This document shows positions 50,636-59,966 of a stretch of DNA of 64,000 bases, piece by piece. The position numbers were made by a program, and so were the translations under genes. Positions within the stretch are counted from its first letter, which is position 1. Each line of letters begins with the position of its first letter. The DNA comes from Bog-159 sp963843255 (GTDB taxonomy: Bacteria; Acidobacteriota; Terriglobia; Bryobacterales; Bryobacteraceae). The stretch is from NCBI GenBank assembly GCA_963843255.1, contig CAWJJQ010000001.1:248001-312000 (forward strand). Reading direction: 5' to 3'. A model generated the notes under the pieces. It ran no database searches and was not told the DNA's origin. It saw nothing but the letters and a program-made list of their open reading frames with translations.

Positions 50636-53600
50636 TTGTCCAAGCTGTCTCTATACTTGTTGCTCGCGATTTCTCCGATAGCCGCATTCGGCCAGTCCAC
50701 ATTCGGCACCGTGTTGGGCAGTGTAAAAGACAATTCCGGCGCCGTGGTTCCCCAGGCCAAAGTATCTCTAATCGATACCGATGAGAACACCAGCCGCTCG
50801 ACGTTGACTAACTCGAACGGTGACTATGAATTTGTCAATACCAAGGCCGGCCACTACAGGATCGATGTGACCGCCGCCGGTTTTCAACCTTACACGGCAA
50901 CGCAATTACAGCTCGACGCGCGCCAGACGCTGCGCGTGGACGTCGACCTGGAGGTGGGACAACTCGCCACCAAGGTACAAGTGGAGGCGACCGCCGGCGT
51001 TATCACCACCGATACGCAGACCATCCAGTCGAGCCTGGACGGCAATGCGCTTCAAACGCTGCCCGGCAACGTGCGCGGGACCAACGGCAGCACCAGCCCT
51101 TATGCCCTGATCGCGGCGTTGCCCGGCGTACAGCCGGATGATTCGGGCAACTTTTCGATCCAGGGCGGCATTCAATCGATGTCGCAATTTTCGGTAGACG
51201 GCATTTCGATCACCAACGTGGGCGGCAACAATCCCCTTTCCGACGCGTTTCCGTCCATGGAGAGCATCGCCGAAATTAAAGTGCAGGGCGCCGGCAATAC
51301 GGCGGAATTTGCCGCGGTAGGCGATGTGACCACCATTTCCAAGAGCGGCACCAACGAGTTTCATGGCGGATTGTTCTGGTATCACCAGAATGCCGCGCTG
51401 AATGCTACGGCGTTCGGCCAGCAGACCAAGCCATCCCTGATCGACAACGATTTCGGCGTCACCGCCGGCGGTCCGGTATTCATTCCGCATCTCTACAACG
51501 GGAAGAACAAGACTTTCTTCTTTGGCACGTACGAAGGGTTGCGGCTGCCGCGCAGTGAGACCATTCAAAACCAAGTCCCCACGGCGGCCATGCGCACGGG
51601 CGATTTCTCGGCATCAGGGATCACGGTGACGGATCCGACCACGGGCGCGCCCTTTCCAAACGACATCATTCCGAGCGGCCGGATCAGTTCCGTGGCCACA
51701 GGGTTTCTCTCTCTGTATCCCACGCCCAATGCGGGCAGCACGAACAGCCCGCACGCGGCGAATTACGTCGTCAATCGCGATGAGAGCGTCAACTCGGATC
51801 AGTTTGACGCGCGCATCGATCATTATCTGACCTCCAAGATGTCGGTCTTCGGACGTTTCACATGGAAAGATATCGGGCAAGCCTCGCCCCAGAGCCTGCT
51901 GGTGCCCTCCGAGAATATCTCGACCAACTACAAGCTGCTGGTGGCATCCTGGAACTGGAACCTGCGGCCGAACCTGATCAACGAATTCCGGTTCGGCTTC
52001 ACTTTGAATCCGACCACGCAGGTCCTGCCGTTCGACGGCGCTAAGTTCACGGACTCACTCGGATTAGTGGGCGTTGGACCTAGTTTCCCCTTCAACGGAT
52101 TATCGGAAGTGGACATGGGCAGTTATACCTGTCTGTGTACGGACCGGGGTAATTCCATCAGCCAGAACAATACTTATCAGTGGAACAATAACACCACCTG
52201 GACTAAGGGCCGGCACACCTTCAAATTCGGATTCGATATTCGCCGGATCAAGGCCGTCTCCGCACTCGGGTTTATCGGCGGCGATAACTACGGCAACTTC
52301 AATTTTACCGGTGGATTCACGGGTGATGCTTTCGGCGACTTCCTGTTGGGGCTTCCCAGCTACACCGGCATCGACACCGTGGTGCACGATAACTACGGGC
52401 TTTCCATGCAGTACGGAATATATGCCCAGGATTCGTTCCGCGTCACTCCGCGGTTGACGCTCGAACTTGGCGTGCGCTGGGAATATCATCCTGGCTACAC
52501 CGACCAGTACGGCAACATCGGCAACTTCGTGCAGGTGCCGAAATCGGGTGAGGTGGTTTATCCGAACGGCGCCCAGAGCACTCTCGCGCCTCTCTACCTG
52601 GCGTCGTTCGATGCCTGCCCGCAACTCGGCAGCACCTCCGGTCCATCGGTTAATGGCGCTCCCTGCACGCCTGTGCTGGATGCCAGCCAGGCCGGGCTGC
52701 CGCAAGGCCTGCGCACCGCGCCGTCGCGCGTGGTTCCGCGATTCGGGTTTGCATGGCGGCCGACGGCCAACGATAAGACCGTGCTGCGCGGCGGTTTCGG
52801 AATGTACGACACGCCCAGCATGGGTTCTATCTACTATGCGCTTACTGGAACGCTGCAATCCAATACGGCGACGTTCACGAATATCTCTGGGTCCGGCGGG
52901 CCTATCTTCCAGTGGCCGCAGATCCAGACCGGCGGCGGCGGAGCCGTAGCTCCCTTTGGCAGTGCGTATTTCGGTACGGCGAACGATCCTAACTGGAGGG
53001 AGCCGTACACCATGCAGTGGAATTTCTCGATCGACCGCGAGTTAGGCTTCAACACCGGCCTGCGCGTATCCTATATCGGTCAGGGCACGCGCGACCTGGT
53101 TTATGCGCCGAACCTAAACCAGTCTGCATATTCCACCACTTTCTATGCCGAGCAGCCTTTGAGTAGCCGGCCCTATCCGAATTGGGGCGTGGTCAACGAT
53201 CGCGCGGTGGGCGCCACCATGAATTACAACTCGGCGCAAGTAGAAGTGACTCACCGCTTCCGCGAAGGATTGACCTTTAATTCGACTTACACGTTCGCCC
53301 GTAACCTGGCCGATAACCAGGGTCCCACCCCGAACTCATTCGCCAGCGAGAATGCCGGCGGCCGCAGCATGGACACCTATAACCTCAAGGATGAGTACGG
53401 GCCGGTATGGGGAACGCGCAAGAATCGCTGGATCACGACGGCGGTTTACGAACTCCCCTTCGGCCGCGGGCGCCGGTTCATGTCGAACGCCAGCCGCTTT
53501 GCCGATGCAGTTCTGGGCGGATGGCGGCTCAGTAATATCTTCCTGGTCCAAAGCGGTCCGTTCGAAACCCCTTACTTCAGCAATGGAGATCCCTCAGGTA

Positions 53601-54046
53601 CCGGCTCCGGTATTATCGGCCGGCCGCAGATGCCCGACCGCCTGGCCAATGGATCGGTGGCGAATCCTACCGCCAGCATGTGGCTCAATCCGGCTGCCTT
53701 TACGTGTCCGGCGACCCCCGGCTGGAGCATCGGGCAGCCTTGCACGATCGGCGACAATCCGTCATCGGACATCGCTCCGATCGGCCGCTTCGGCAATTCC
53801 GGTCTGGGCATCGTGAATGGTCCGGGAACGGTGAACCTGAACAGCGCGCTGGGCAAGGCGTTCCTCATCACCGAGCGGGTGAAGTTCAAGGTGGAGGCGT
53901 CGTTCACCAACGTGTTCAACCACGTAAATCTGGCGGACCCGGTGTTGGGTATCGACAACCCGTCGTTCGGGCAGATTACCAGCGCACGCAATTCGGATTT
54001 CGGCGGCTACCGCACGGGACAGATCTCAGCGCGGCTGGATTTCTAA
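50636..54046 (+). CDS. Oar-like TonB-dependent outer-membrane receptor
   Basis: 1136 residues. TTG 50636 follows GGAGG. The signal peptide is KLSLYLLLAISPIAAFGQ. Residues about 25-110 are a carboxypeptidase-regulatory-like beta sandwich (VLGSVKDNSGAVVPQAKVSL, NSNGDYEFVNTKAGHYRIDV). A plug domain contains LIAALPGVQPDDSGNFSIQG and SVDGISITNVGG. The barrel ends in the aromatic residue F (GQISARLDF), normal for outer-membrane insertion. Such acidobacterial Oar proteins are thought to take up large ligands, often peptides or glycans. A terminator follows; GH3 lies upstream, 100 bases before. Confidence 0.9.
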   Translation: MSKLSLYLLLAISPIAAFGQSTFGTVLGSVKDNSGAVVPQAKVSLIDTDENTSRSTLTNSNGDYEFVNTKAGHYRIDVTAAGFQPYTATQLQLDARQTLRVDVDLEVGQLATKVQVEATAGVITTDTQTIQSSLDGNALQTLPGNVRGTNGSTSPYALIAALPGVQPDDSGNFSIQGGIQSMSQFSVDGISITNVGGNNPLSDAFPSMESIAEIKVQGAGNTAEFAAVGDVTTISKSGTNEFHGGLFWYHQNAALNATAFGQQTKPSLIDNDFGVTAGGPVFIPHLYNGKNKTFFFGTYEGLRLPRSETIQNQVPTAAMRTGDFSASGITVTDPTTGAPFPNDIIPSGRISSVATGFLSLYPTPNAGSTNSPHAANYVVNRDESVNSDQFDARIDHYLTSKMSVFGRFTWKDIGQASPQSLLVPSENISTNYKLLVASWNWNLRPNLINEFRFGFTLNPTTQVLPFDGAKFTDSLGLVGVGPSFPFNGLSEVDMGSYTCLCTDRGNSISQNNTYQWNNNTTWTKGRHTFKFGFDIRRIKAVSALGFIGGDNYGNFNFTGGFTGDAFGDFLLGLPSYTGIDTVVHDNYGLSMQYGIYAQDSFRVTPRLTLELGVRWEYHPGYTDQYGNIGNFVQVPKSGEVVYPNGAQSTLAPLYLASFDACPQLGSTSGPSVNGAPCTPVLDASQAGLPQGLRTAPSRVVPRFGFAWRPTANDKTVLRGGFGMYDTPSMGSIYYALTGTLQSNTATFTNISGSGGPIFQWPQIQTGGGGAVAPFGSAYFGTANDPNWREPYTMQWNFSIDRELGFNTGLRVSYIGQGTRDLVYAPNLNQSAYSTTFYAEQPLSSRPYPNWGVVNDRAVGATMNYNSAQVEVTHRFREGLTFNSTYTFARNLADNQGPTPNSFASENAGGRSMDTYNLKDEYGPVWGTRKNRWITTAVYELPFGRGRRFMSNASRFADAVLGGWRLSNIFLVQSGPFETPYFSNGDPSGTGSGIIGRPQMPDRLANGSVANPTASMWLNPAAFTCPATPGWSIGQPCTIGDNPSSDIAPIGRFGNSGLGIVNGPGTVNLNSALGKAFLITERVKFKVEASFTNVFNHVNLADPVLGIDNPSFGQITSARNSDFGGYRTGQISARLDF

Positions 54047-54072
54047 CGCCTGACTCAAGTCCGGCATCTTTG

Positions 54073-54107
54073 GTGGGGCCCCGGAAGCCAAGGGCCCCAC
54101 TTTTTTT
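54073..54107 (+). terminator. Rho-independent terminator after the Oar-like receptor
   Basis: The stem GTGGGGCCC (54073-54081) pairs perfectly with GGGCCCCAC (54092-54100) around a ten-base loop and is followed by seven T (54101-54107). It lies 27 bases past the receptor stop and separates it from the next ECF sigma gene. Confidence 0.93.
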
Positions 54108-54152
54108 GATGCCAACCTGTCACAATTCCGCATCGAGGGGTGTTGTTAGATT

Positions 54153-54689
54153 GTGAATGCGCCAGGGGAAGCGGTGGATGTGCTTAATGCAGCGGAGGAT
54201 CGCCTCGATCTGGAGGTGGTTTTCCGGATCCGCTACGGGCGCATTGCGCGCCTCATCGCGGGAGTCGTGCGGGACCGCGCCCGCGCCGAGGAACTGGCCG
54301 TCGAAGTCTTTCTGAAACTCTGGCGGCAGCCGCAAATTCCAGCCGCCGGCGCGGATGCCTGGCTATTCCGGACCGCTGTCCGGACGGGCTTGAACGAGCT
54401 GCGCAGGCAGACACGCCAGGTGCGCTACGAGCGTTTTTCAAACTTCGCGCGTGCGGTGCCGACGCCGGAAGAGATCCGCAGCAGCGCCGAGGAAACCCAG
54501 CGCGTCCGCCTGGTGCTGGGTCGCATCGCTCCACGGCAGGCGGAATTGCTGCTCTTGCGCAGCCAGGGCCTGAGCTACGACGAGATGGCCGGGGCGCTCG
54601 ATCTGAATCCGTCGTCCGTCGGGACTCTGCTCCGGCGCGGACAACAGTCTTTCCGGAAGGAGTACATCAAACGATATGGGGACCGATAG
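54153..54689 (+). CDS. ECF RNA polymerase sigma factor
   Basis: 178 residues, GTG start at 54153. Region 2: LIAGVVRDRARAEELAVEVF then LKLWRQPQIP; region 4: RQAELLLLRSQGLSYDEMAG then LDLNPSSVGTLLRRGQQSF. Shorter than the first ECF factor at 16657. The next gene, overlapping its end by 14 bases, encodes a membrane protein with a thioredoxin domain, likely its anti-sigma partner. A signal affecting redox state could therefore trigger this factor (inference). Confidence 0.88.
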   Translation: MNAPGEAVDVLNAAEDRLDLEVVFRIRYGRIARLIAGVVRDRARAEELAVEVFLKLWRQPQIPAAGADAWLFRTAVRTGLNELRRQTRQVRYERFSNFARAVPTPEEIRSSAEETQRVRLVLGRIAPRQAELLLLRSQGLSYDEMAGALDLNPSSVGTLLRRGQQSFRKEYIKRYGDR

Positions 54690-55395
54690 CGAGATACAAA
54701 CCGGCCGCTGGGTGGAGGCGCGCATCGCCATGCTCAATACGGAACACGATTGGGAGCCGGATACGGGTGCTGCCCTGGCCCGGTTCCGGTCGGAGCGTGA
54801 CGCCCGCCACGCGCCAAAGCCGCGATGGATGTGGGCCGCCGCGCTTATTGCTGCCGGCGTGATGCTGGTGGCATTTCCGGCTCCCCGGGCGCTCGCGGAG
54901 CGCTGCCTGAGCTGCTCGGTAGCGCTCTGGCAAAGCCTGGCCGCGGCCGGACCCGGGCGGGCAAACCTGAAGCCTGGAAAAAATCGCCGGACGGCACCCG
55001 ATTTCAATCTAATCGACGCCGAGGGACACGCGGTACGGCTCTCGGACCTCAGGGGCAAAGTGGTGCTGCTCAACTTCTGGGCCACCTGGTGCCATGGATG
55101 CAAGACCGAAATCCCGTGGTTCGTGGAATTCCAGCAGCATTATGGCGATCGCAATTTCGTGGTGGTGGGCGTATCGCTCGATGCCGATGGCTGGAAATCC
55201 GTCAGGCCTTTCCTGCGCGAGCACAACATCAACTACCGCATGACCGTCGGCAGCGACCGGATGGCGGCCCTCTACGGCGCCGATCAGTCGCTACCGGTGA
55301 CGCTGCTCATCGATAAAGCCGGCCGCATCGCCGCGCGCCATCCGGGTATGGTCTCGAAGGCCGATTGCAGGGCTGAAATCGAAGCGCTACTCTAA
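54676..55395 (+). CDS. Probable anti-sigma/TlpA-type thioredoxin fusion
   Basis: 239 residues. The N-terminal cytoplasmic stretch RWVEARIAMLNTEHDWEPD, then AALARFRSERDARH, matches the pattern of small acidobacterial ECF anti-sigma factors. A membrane helix follows at about 51-68 (MWAAALIAAGVMLVAFPA). The periplasmic part is a TlpA/redoxin fold: APDFNLIDAEGHAVRLSDLR, VVLLNFWATWCHGCKTEIPW (CHGC active site), SLPVTLLIDKAGRIAARH. An extra CLSC pair lies before the fold. The start overlaps the sigma gene by 14 bases. Anti-sigma action is inferred from position and the N-terminal pattern. Confidence 0.72.
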   Translation: MGTDSEIQTGRWVEARIAMLNTEHDWEPDTGAALARFRSERDARHAPKPRWMWAAALIAAGVMLVAFPAPRALAERCLSCSVALWQSLAAAGPGRANLKPGKNRRTAPDFNLIDAEGHAVRLSDLRGKVVLLNFWATWCHGCKTEIPWFVEFQQHYGDRNFVVVGVSLDADGWKSVRPFLREHNINYRMTVGSDRMAALYGADQSLPVTLLIDKAGRIAARHPGMVSKADCRAEIEALL

Positions 55396-55406
55396 GAGGA
55401 AATTCC

Positions 55407-55802
55407 ATGGCCGCACCGTCCAGCGACGGCATCGTCTCAATTCCCGCCAGCCATAGCGTTGACGCTACGGTGGAAAAACTCAGGCAGGCTCTCGATAGCA
55501 AGGGCGTGAAGATTTTTGCCCTCATAGATCATAGCGGCGAGGCGGAAAAGGCCGGAATCGCCATACCCAACACGAAACTGCTGATCTTCGGCAATCCCAA
55601 GGGCGGCACGCCGTTGATGCTGGCATCCCCCACGGCTGCGCTGGACCTCCCCCTGAAGATCCTGGTGTGGGAAGATGGCGCCGGCAAAGTCTGGGTCACC
55701 TACAACAGCATCGAATTCCTGCGCAAGCGGCATAACCTGCCGCCGAACCTGCTGAGCAATATCGCCGTAATCGAGGCGCTGGCCGCACTGGTCGCGGGTT
55801 AG
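55407..55802 (+). CDS. DUF302 family protein
   Basis: 131 residues. DUF302 pattern: HSVDATVEKLRQALDSKGVK, FALIDHSGEAEKAGI, LLIFGNPKGGTPLMLASPTA, LDLPLKILVWEDGAGKVWVT. The domain is about 70 residues, of unknown function and found in stress-related proteins. No signal peptide. AGAGGAAATT precedes ATG 55407 and it lies twelve bases after the thioredoxin-fusion gene, so likely in the same transcript. Confidence 0.85.
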   Translation: MAAPSSDGIVSIPASHSVDATVEKLRQALDSKGVKIFALIDHSGEAEKAGIAIPNTKLLIFGNPKGGTPLMLASPTAALDLPLKILVWEDGAGKVWVTYNSIEFLRKRHNLPPNLLSNIAVIEALAALVAG

Positions 55803-55808
55803 CCGGGA

Positions 55809-57588
55809 CTACCAGCCTACAGGCTTGCCCTTGTTCTGTTCGTCCAGCCACTTCTGCAGCGGCGCGAAATAATCGCGAATGGCGGTGGCATCCATGCGCG
55901 ATTCGCCGGTCAGCGCGGCCAATGCTTCGGGCCACGGGCGGCTCAGCCCCATTTCCAGCATGGCGTTGAAGCGGCGGCCGGCTTCCTGGTTGCCATAGAT
56001 GGAGCAGCGGTCGAGCGGTCCCTGTGCACCCTGCGATGCGCGCCAGCGCGCGATGAAACTGGAACTGCAGGATATCAGCCAGGAAATAACGCATGTAGGG
56101 CACGTTGGCGGCAACATGATACTTCGCGCCCGGATCGAAATCCGCTTCCGTGCGCCCGGCCGGCGGCGCCACGCCTTGATATTTGCGGCGCAGTTCCCAC
56201 CACGCCTGGTTGTATTTTTCCGGCGGAATTTCGCCGGAGAATACCTTCCAGCGCCACTGGTCGATCATCAGGCCGAAAGGCAGGAAGGCGACCTTCTCCA
56301 ACGCCTTACGCAACAGCAGGCCGGTATCCTTGGACGCATCCGGAGCTTTGTCCAGCAGCCCGATTTTCACCAGATATTCAGGCGTGACCGACAGCGCGAT
56401 AGTGTCGCCGACCGCTTCGTGGAACCCGTCATTGGCGCTGTCGCGGAACAGGAACGGCTGCCGGTCGTAAGCCCGCTGGTAGAAGTTGTGGCCCAACTCG
56501 TGGTGGATGGTCAGGAAATCTTCGGCCGTGATATCGATGCACATCTTGAGCCGGACGTCTTCGAGCAAGTCGATATCCCAGGCGCTGGCATGGCAAACTA
56601 CGTCGCGATCGCGCGGCTTCAGGAATTGCGAGCGCTGCCAGAACGTCTCCGGCAGCGGCGCGAAGCCCAGCGATGTGAAGAAGTGCTCACCATAGCGCAC
56701 CATCTGCTTGTAGTCGGTGTTGCGGCTTTTCAGGATGCGGGTAAGATCGTAGCCCGGATCGGCATCCGCGGGCGCCACCAGCGGGTAGACGTTGTCCCAG
56801 GTCTGGGCCCACATGTTTCCCAGCAGGTGCGCGGGAATCGGACCGTCCGCCGGCACCACATCCGCGCCGTATTTCTCGCGCAATCTGGAGCGCACGTAAG
56901 CGTGCAGCGAGAGGTACAGCGGACGAACCTGCTCCCACAGGCGGTCGAGCTCTTTGGCGAAATCGTCCGGAGGCATGTCGTACTTCGCGCGCCACATGGC
57001 GCCATCGTCGGCAAAGCCCAGTTCGCGCGCGCCCTTGTTGGCCAGGGCCACGTAGCGCACAAAATCGGGGCGGATGGGCCGCGCAACGGCATGCCATCCA
57101 CGCCAGGCATCCAGCAACTCGGCGGGTTTGCGGCTGTTGGCCATGATGCGCTCCAGGTCTTCCAGATCCAGGCAGTCGCTCTTCCCCGGCGGGCAGTATT
57201 TACCCTTGCCGTACGTGCCTTCCATGGATGCGGCGATGCGCGTGAGTTCCTCGCTCTCCTTGGGATCGGACGGCGTAGCCAGCGTGAGCGACAATTTGAG
57301 CAGCTTGATTTTGCGCGCCACGTCGCCGGGCAGTTCGATCCCATCGAACGCCGTGGATTTCTTGGCCAGATCGACGGTGGCGTTGATGAGCCGCTCATCG
57401 GCCTTGGCCGCCAGGATCTCGGTATCGTCAATGATGTATGTGGACTTCACCCAGTCGGCGTGATTGTCCTCCACCGACAAAGCCAGCAGGCGGGCTTCGG
57501 CTTCTTCGATAAACTTCCGGGCATCCCGGGCGGAAGGCGGCGCGGCGAACAAGGTCGCGGCAGCGATCAGAACCAGCAGGCGTTTCAT
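55809..57588 (-). pseudogene. M2-family peptidyl-dipeptidase (ACE-like) with a +1 frameshift near the C-terminus
   Basis: Signal peptide KRLLVLIAAATLFAAP from ATG 57588. The zinc motif HHELGHNFYQRAYDRQP (HExxH) and the downstream Glu in NDGFHEAVGD are intact. Also DIDLLEDVRLKMCIDIT and NVPYMRYFLADILQFQFHRA. The frame then shifts by one base: the natural continuation RASQGAQGPLDRCSIYGNQE, then SRPWPEALAALTG and LQKWLDEQNKGKPVGW, lies in the next frame. One extra G near 56040 accounts for it. Without repair the enzyme would carry an unrelated tail. Acts on dipeptides at the C-terminus of peptides in the periplasm. Confidence 0.8.
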
Positions 57589-57616
57589 GTGCCGTTGACC
57601 ATTGTAAACTGGCTGC

Positions 57617-58024
57617 ATGTCGCTGAAACTGTTTCTACCCCTCGCGGCGGTCATCGCCGCGTCTTTTACGGCGCCTTCCGCCAACGCCCAGGCGCGGGTT
57701 TTCGAACTACGCACGTACACCTGTTTTGAAGGGAAACTTCCGGATCTATTGGCGCGTTTCCGCAACCACACCATGCGCATTTTCGAAAAGCATGGCATGA
57801 CCAATATCGCCTATTGGGTTCCGCAGGATACGCCCGCGTCCGGGAATACGCTGATCTACGTCATCGCGCACGCCAGCCGCGATGCCGCCAAGAAGAATTG
57901 GGAGGAGTTCCGCAATGATCCGGAGTGGCAGAAAGTTCAGAAAGAGTCGGAAGCCAACGGCAAAATTGTGAGCAAGGTGGATTCGGTTTTCATGGACCCT
58001 ACCGATTTTTCGCCGATGAAGTAG
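57617..58024 (+). CDS. Secreted NIPSNAP-family protein
   Basis: 135 residues. A signal peptide (LKLFLPLAAVIAASFTAPSANA) precedes a NIPSNAP/ferredoxin-like dimeric alpha-beta barrel: VFELRTYTCFEGKLPDLLAR, FRNHTMRIFEKHGMTNIAYW, split here, and FRNDPEWQKVQKESEANG. NIPSNAP domains often bind other proteins; exported members are typical of Acidobacteria and Planctomycetes. It is divergent from the M2 peptidase gene with 28 bases between starts. Confidence 0.85.
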   Translation: MSLKLFLPLAAVIAASFTAPSANAQARVFELRTYTCFEGKLPDLLARFRNHTMRIFEKHGMTNIAYWVPQDTPASGNTLIYVIAHASRDAAKKNWEEFRNDPEWQKVQKESEANGKIVSKVDSVFMDPTDFSPMK

Positions 58025-58337
58025 CTGGTCCGGTAAGTAGTAAGTCAATCCTGCTCTGGTTTATGTAGTGCGGGTTGGATTGGGATTGCCAGGATTGGGA
58101 GTAGTAGTTTGTTTCCGGTTCCGGCGATTCTGTCTGTTTCTGCTATTTGGATTAGTGCTGTTCCGGTTCGGACTCGTACCGGTCGGATTGGTATTCGTCG
58201 GATCCGTCCGGGTCGGATTCGGCTGGCTTGGATCTGGCTGACTTGGGTTGGGCTGAGACGGCGGCGTCTGGGGCGCGCCACCCTGCCCGACCCGCCTGAC
58301 CCGGACTGGCCGGATAGAGGTTCGTTGAGAGGTTCAC
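58025..58337. repeat. Degenerate low-complexity stretch, no supported gene
   Basis: Between the NIPSNAP gene and the regulator, and chiefly at 58110-58270, the plus strand shows many imperfect copies of GGATT/TCGGAT with TTCG and CTGG variants (for example GGTCGGATTGG, GTCGGATCC, GGTCGGATTCGG). The frames that stay open across it give low-complexity Arg/Ile/Pro-rich peptides on both strands, so none is accepted. It could be a decayed microsatellite or a structured RNA region; no function is assigned. Confidence 0.5.
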
Positions 58338-59360
58338 TTATGGGCGGGATGATTTCATCCGTTGCAACGGACGCGTCCGGAAGCGCGCACGATAGGCATT
58401 GGGAGTGACATCCAGCACGCGCAGGAAGGCGCGGCGCATGGTGCTGGGATTTCTGAAGCCCGCCGCAGCGGCCACGTGTTCAACGGTGTCGCGGGTTTCT
58501 TCCAGACGTTTTCGCGCGGCTTCCACGCGAACGCGGTCCAGGTATTCACCGGGCGTCATTTGAAACTCGCGGGTAAAGACGCGGGTGAAGTTACGCGCGC
58601 TCATGTGTACCTGCGTGGCCATTCGCTCCACGCTCAGCTTTTCATGCAGGTGATCCAGGATCCAGACCTGAAGCCGGTTCAACGGCGACTGTGCCGACGC
58701 TGAGAAGGACAACGGTACGCTGAACTGGCTTTGCCCCCCGGGGCGCCGCAGGAACATGATGTACGCCCGCGCGATCCGTATGGCCACCTCTGCGCCGAAG
58801 TCCTGCTCGACCAGGGCCAACGCAAGATCCATACTGGCGGTTACGCCGGCACAGGTATAGATATTACCGTCGGTGACGAAGATCGGCTCCGGATCGACCA
58901 TGACATTGGGATACTGGCTGGCGAGTTGCTGGCAGAAATACCAATGCGTGGTCGCGCGTCGCGCATCCAGCAGGCCTGCTTCCGCCAGCACGAAAGCGCC
59001 GGTGCAGATTCCGGCGATTCTGCGGGCCCGCGAAGCCTGCCGGCGAATCCACCTGACGATGCTGTCCTTGCCGGAGGGATTCCAGGGCGCCATGCCGCCC
59101 ACTACAACCAGCGTATCCACGCTTCCCCTGATTTCCCGGTACGAACGATGTGCAACCAGCGATAAGCCCAGCGCACCGGTTATGTACCGGCTTCTGCCCA
59201 TCGTGGCGAGGTCGATCCGATAGCCGCGGCCGCTCTCATCCCCTAATTCGCGTATTTTCCGACCGGCGGCCGCCAGTACCTCATACACGCCCGCGACGTC
59301 GAGCGGTTGGGCGTCCGGTGTGGTGACTATGGCAACGCGCAAGGGATCCGCCGGTGGCAT
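58338..59360 (-). CDS. GlxA-type AraC transcriptional regulator
   Basis: 340 residues. The N-terminal DJ-1/PfpI domain (RVAIVTTPDAQPLDVAGVYE, LVVVGGMAPWN, IAGICTGAFVLAEAGLLD) has the cysteine nucleophile position. The C-terminal AraC HTH pair shows RMATQVHMSARNFTRVFTRE, split here, VEHVAAAAGFRNPSTMRRAF and the motif LDVTPNAYRARF. This layout senses metabolites and activates operons such as glycine betaine or carnitine catabolism. The target here is unknown; the divergent SnoaL gene and its downstream enzymes are the nearest candidates. Confidence 0.9.
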   Translation of the reverse strand: MPPADPLRVAIVTTPDAQPLDVAGVYEVLAAAGRKIRELGDESGRGYRIDLATMGRSRYITGALGLSLVAHRSYREIRGSVDTLVVVGGMAPWNPSGKDSIVRWIRRQASRARRIAGICTGAFVLAEAGLLDARRATTHWYFCQQLASQYPNVMVDPEPIFVTDGNIYTCAGVTASMDLALALVEQDFGAEVAIRIARAYIMFLRRPGGQSQFSVPLSFSASAQSPLNRLQVWILDHLHEKLSVERMATQVHMSARNFTRVFTREFQMTPGEYLDRVRVEAARKRLEETRDTVEHVAAAAGFRNPSTMRRAFLRVLDVTPNAYRARFRTRPLQRMKSSRP

Positions 59361-59505
59361 GCGCCCTCCAAAATCGCACGAACCGCGTCCGCCGTCAACC
59401 GTACATTGAGGACCCCGCGGATGGCCGAAACTGCCCGATGTTTGTCATTGCAGCGGCCGCCATCGGGATGCGACGATCGGAAAAGAAAGGACGGCCCGTG
59501 GCAGT

Positions 59506-59949
59506 ATGGCGAGCCGGAGGGGTGATGACTTGCCCGGTTTTCTTGTTCCGCCGAAAGCAGATCCTGGTTTGAGCCTCGAAGATATGAAGCAGTTCGTGCG
59601 GAATCATTTTGAAGATTTCGTGAATCGGAAAAAGTCCGAAGTAGCGCCGCGGAACTTCAGCGACGACTTCCTGGACCACGACGAGCCGACCGGAGTGGAA
59701 ATTGGCCCGGCGGCCGCACGCAAGATGATGGAAGCCGCATATCGACGCTGGCCGGATCTGCATGTTGCCGTCGAAGATATTCTGGCGGAGGGCGACAAGG
59801 TAATGGTGCGCAATTCCTGGACCGCGACCGAAGCCGCTACCGCGCAGAAAATCGAATTCCACGGCTTTGTCTTGTGGCGCTTTGCCCATGGCAAGATCGT
59901 GGAGCGATGGGCGACCATCACATCCCCGAAGGCCATCGGCGTCGAATAG
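59506..59949 (+). CDS. SnoaL-like/ester-cyclase family protein
   Basis: 147 residues with SnoaL-type alpha+beta cone pattern: MKQFVRNHFEDFVNRKKSEV, DDFLDHDEPTGVEIGPAAAR, WPDLHVAVEDILAEGDKVMV, FHGFVLWRFAHGKIVERWAT. The first 20 residues look spurious; TTG 59569 or ATG 59584 would suit the family better. Role uncertain. It lies 18 bases upstream of the dinucleotide-binding enzyme, so probably co-transcribed. Confidence 0.77.
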   Translation: MASRRGDDLPGFLVPPKADPGLSLEDMKQFVRNHFEDFVNRKKSEVAPRNFSDDFLDHDEPTGVEIGPAAARKMMEAAYRRWPDLHVAVEDILAEGDKVMVRNSWTATEAATAQKIEFHGFVLWRFAHGKIVERWATITSPKAIGVE

Positions 59950-59966
59950 AACAGAAAGGAGAAATC

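Noticed and set aside
55999..57729. Long plus-strand frame opposite the M2 peptidase
   Set aside because: No domain match; the opposite strand has the intact HExxH and ACE-like motifs.
58109..58408. Open frames over the repetitive gap
   Set aside because: Low-complexity Arg/Ile/Pro-rich products on both strands, no start signals, and overlap with the regulator gene end.
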